A stretch of DNA of 64,000 nt from contig NC_082603.1 in NCBI RefSeq assembly GCF_030936135.1, forward strand, positions 26,564,880 to 26,628,879, given 5' to 3'. This DNA is from Gavia stellata (Eukaryota > Chordata > Aves > Gaviiformes > Gaviidae). Both the position numbers and the translations under genes were made by a program. Below, piece after piece: positions 63,881 to 64,000 of this stretch. Position 1 is the stretch's first letter. Each line of letters starts with the position of its first letter. A model generated the notes under the pieces. It had not been told where the DNA came from, did no database searches, and worked only from the letters and a program-made list of their open reading frames with translations.

Positions 63881-64000
63881 TGCTGCCAGCAGCGCTTCAC
63901 CAGGCGTAGCTCCAGCAGAGCAGGAGAGAGAGGATTTTTACTTGCATCTAGCTCCCCGTCAGGCACAGGAGGAGCAGAAGAGAAGCAGGCAGGAGAAGGC

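Overview
This window looks like a bird nuclear chromosome. It carries intron-rich vertebrate genes with GT-AG and a few GC-AG splice sites, CpG-rich promoters, short introns, and a solo retroviral LTR of a type I associate with bird genomes. Three protein-coding genes can be assembled exon by exon with all splice phases in agreement. Their order and orientation match the conserved vertebrate block that is human 1p33 (ATPAF1, EFCAB14, CYP4B1). Assignment to birds rests on the LTR type, gene compactness and protein character; I could not run a database search.

Layout. 1-9,300: mostly non-coding, GC-rich to about 5.9 kb and then AT-rich, with only weak candidates (a 34-codon membrane-type ORF and a palindromic TATA-like element). 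9,622-18,937, minus strand: ATPAF1, nine coding exons, 301 aa, with a CpG-rich promoter at 18.6-19.0 kb. 19,056-36,296, minus strand: EFCAB14, eleven coding exons, 487 aa, with a long 3' UTR that may reach the ATPAF1 promoter. 36.3-37.9 kb: GC-rich divergent promoter region with G-tracts. 37,879-51,833, plus strand: a CYP4B1-like cytochrome P450, twelve coding exons, 507 aa, all hallmark P450 motifs intact. A 1,130-bp antisense solo LTR with a perfect 5-bp target-site duplication lies in its last intron. 51.9-63.8 kb: intergenic, with a period-7 satellite at 57.0-57.2 kb. 63.80-64.0 kb: a nuclear-receptor direct repeat followed by a TATA box, apparently the promoter of a plus-strand gene that begins beyond the right edge, plausibly a second CYP4 gene.

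Function. The genes are neighbours by descent rather than a pathway: a mitochondrial ATP synthase assembly chaperone, a type II membrane protein with EF-hands, and an ER fatty-acid/xenobiotic omega-hydroxylase. I found no clear evidence of a previously undescribed system. The most useful leads are two GC-AG introns, the antisense LTR close to the haem-binding exon, and the edge promoter with a nuclear-receptor element.
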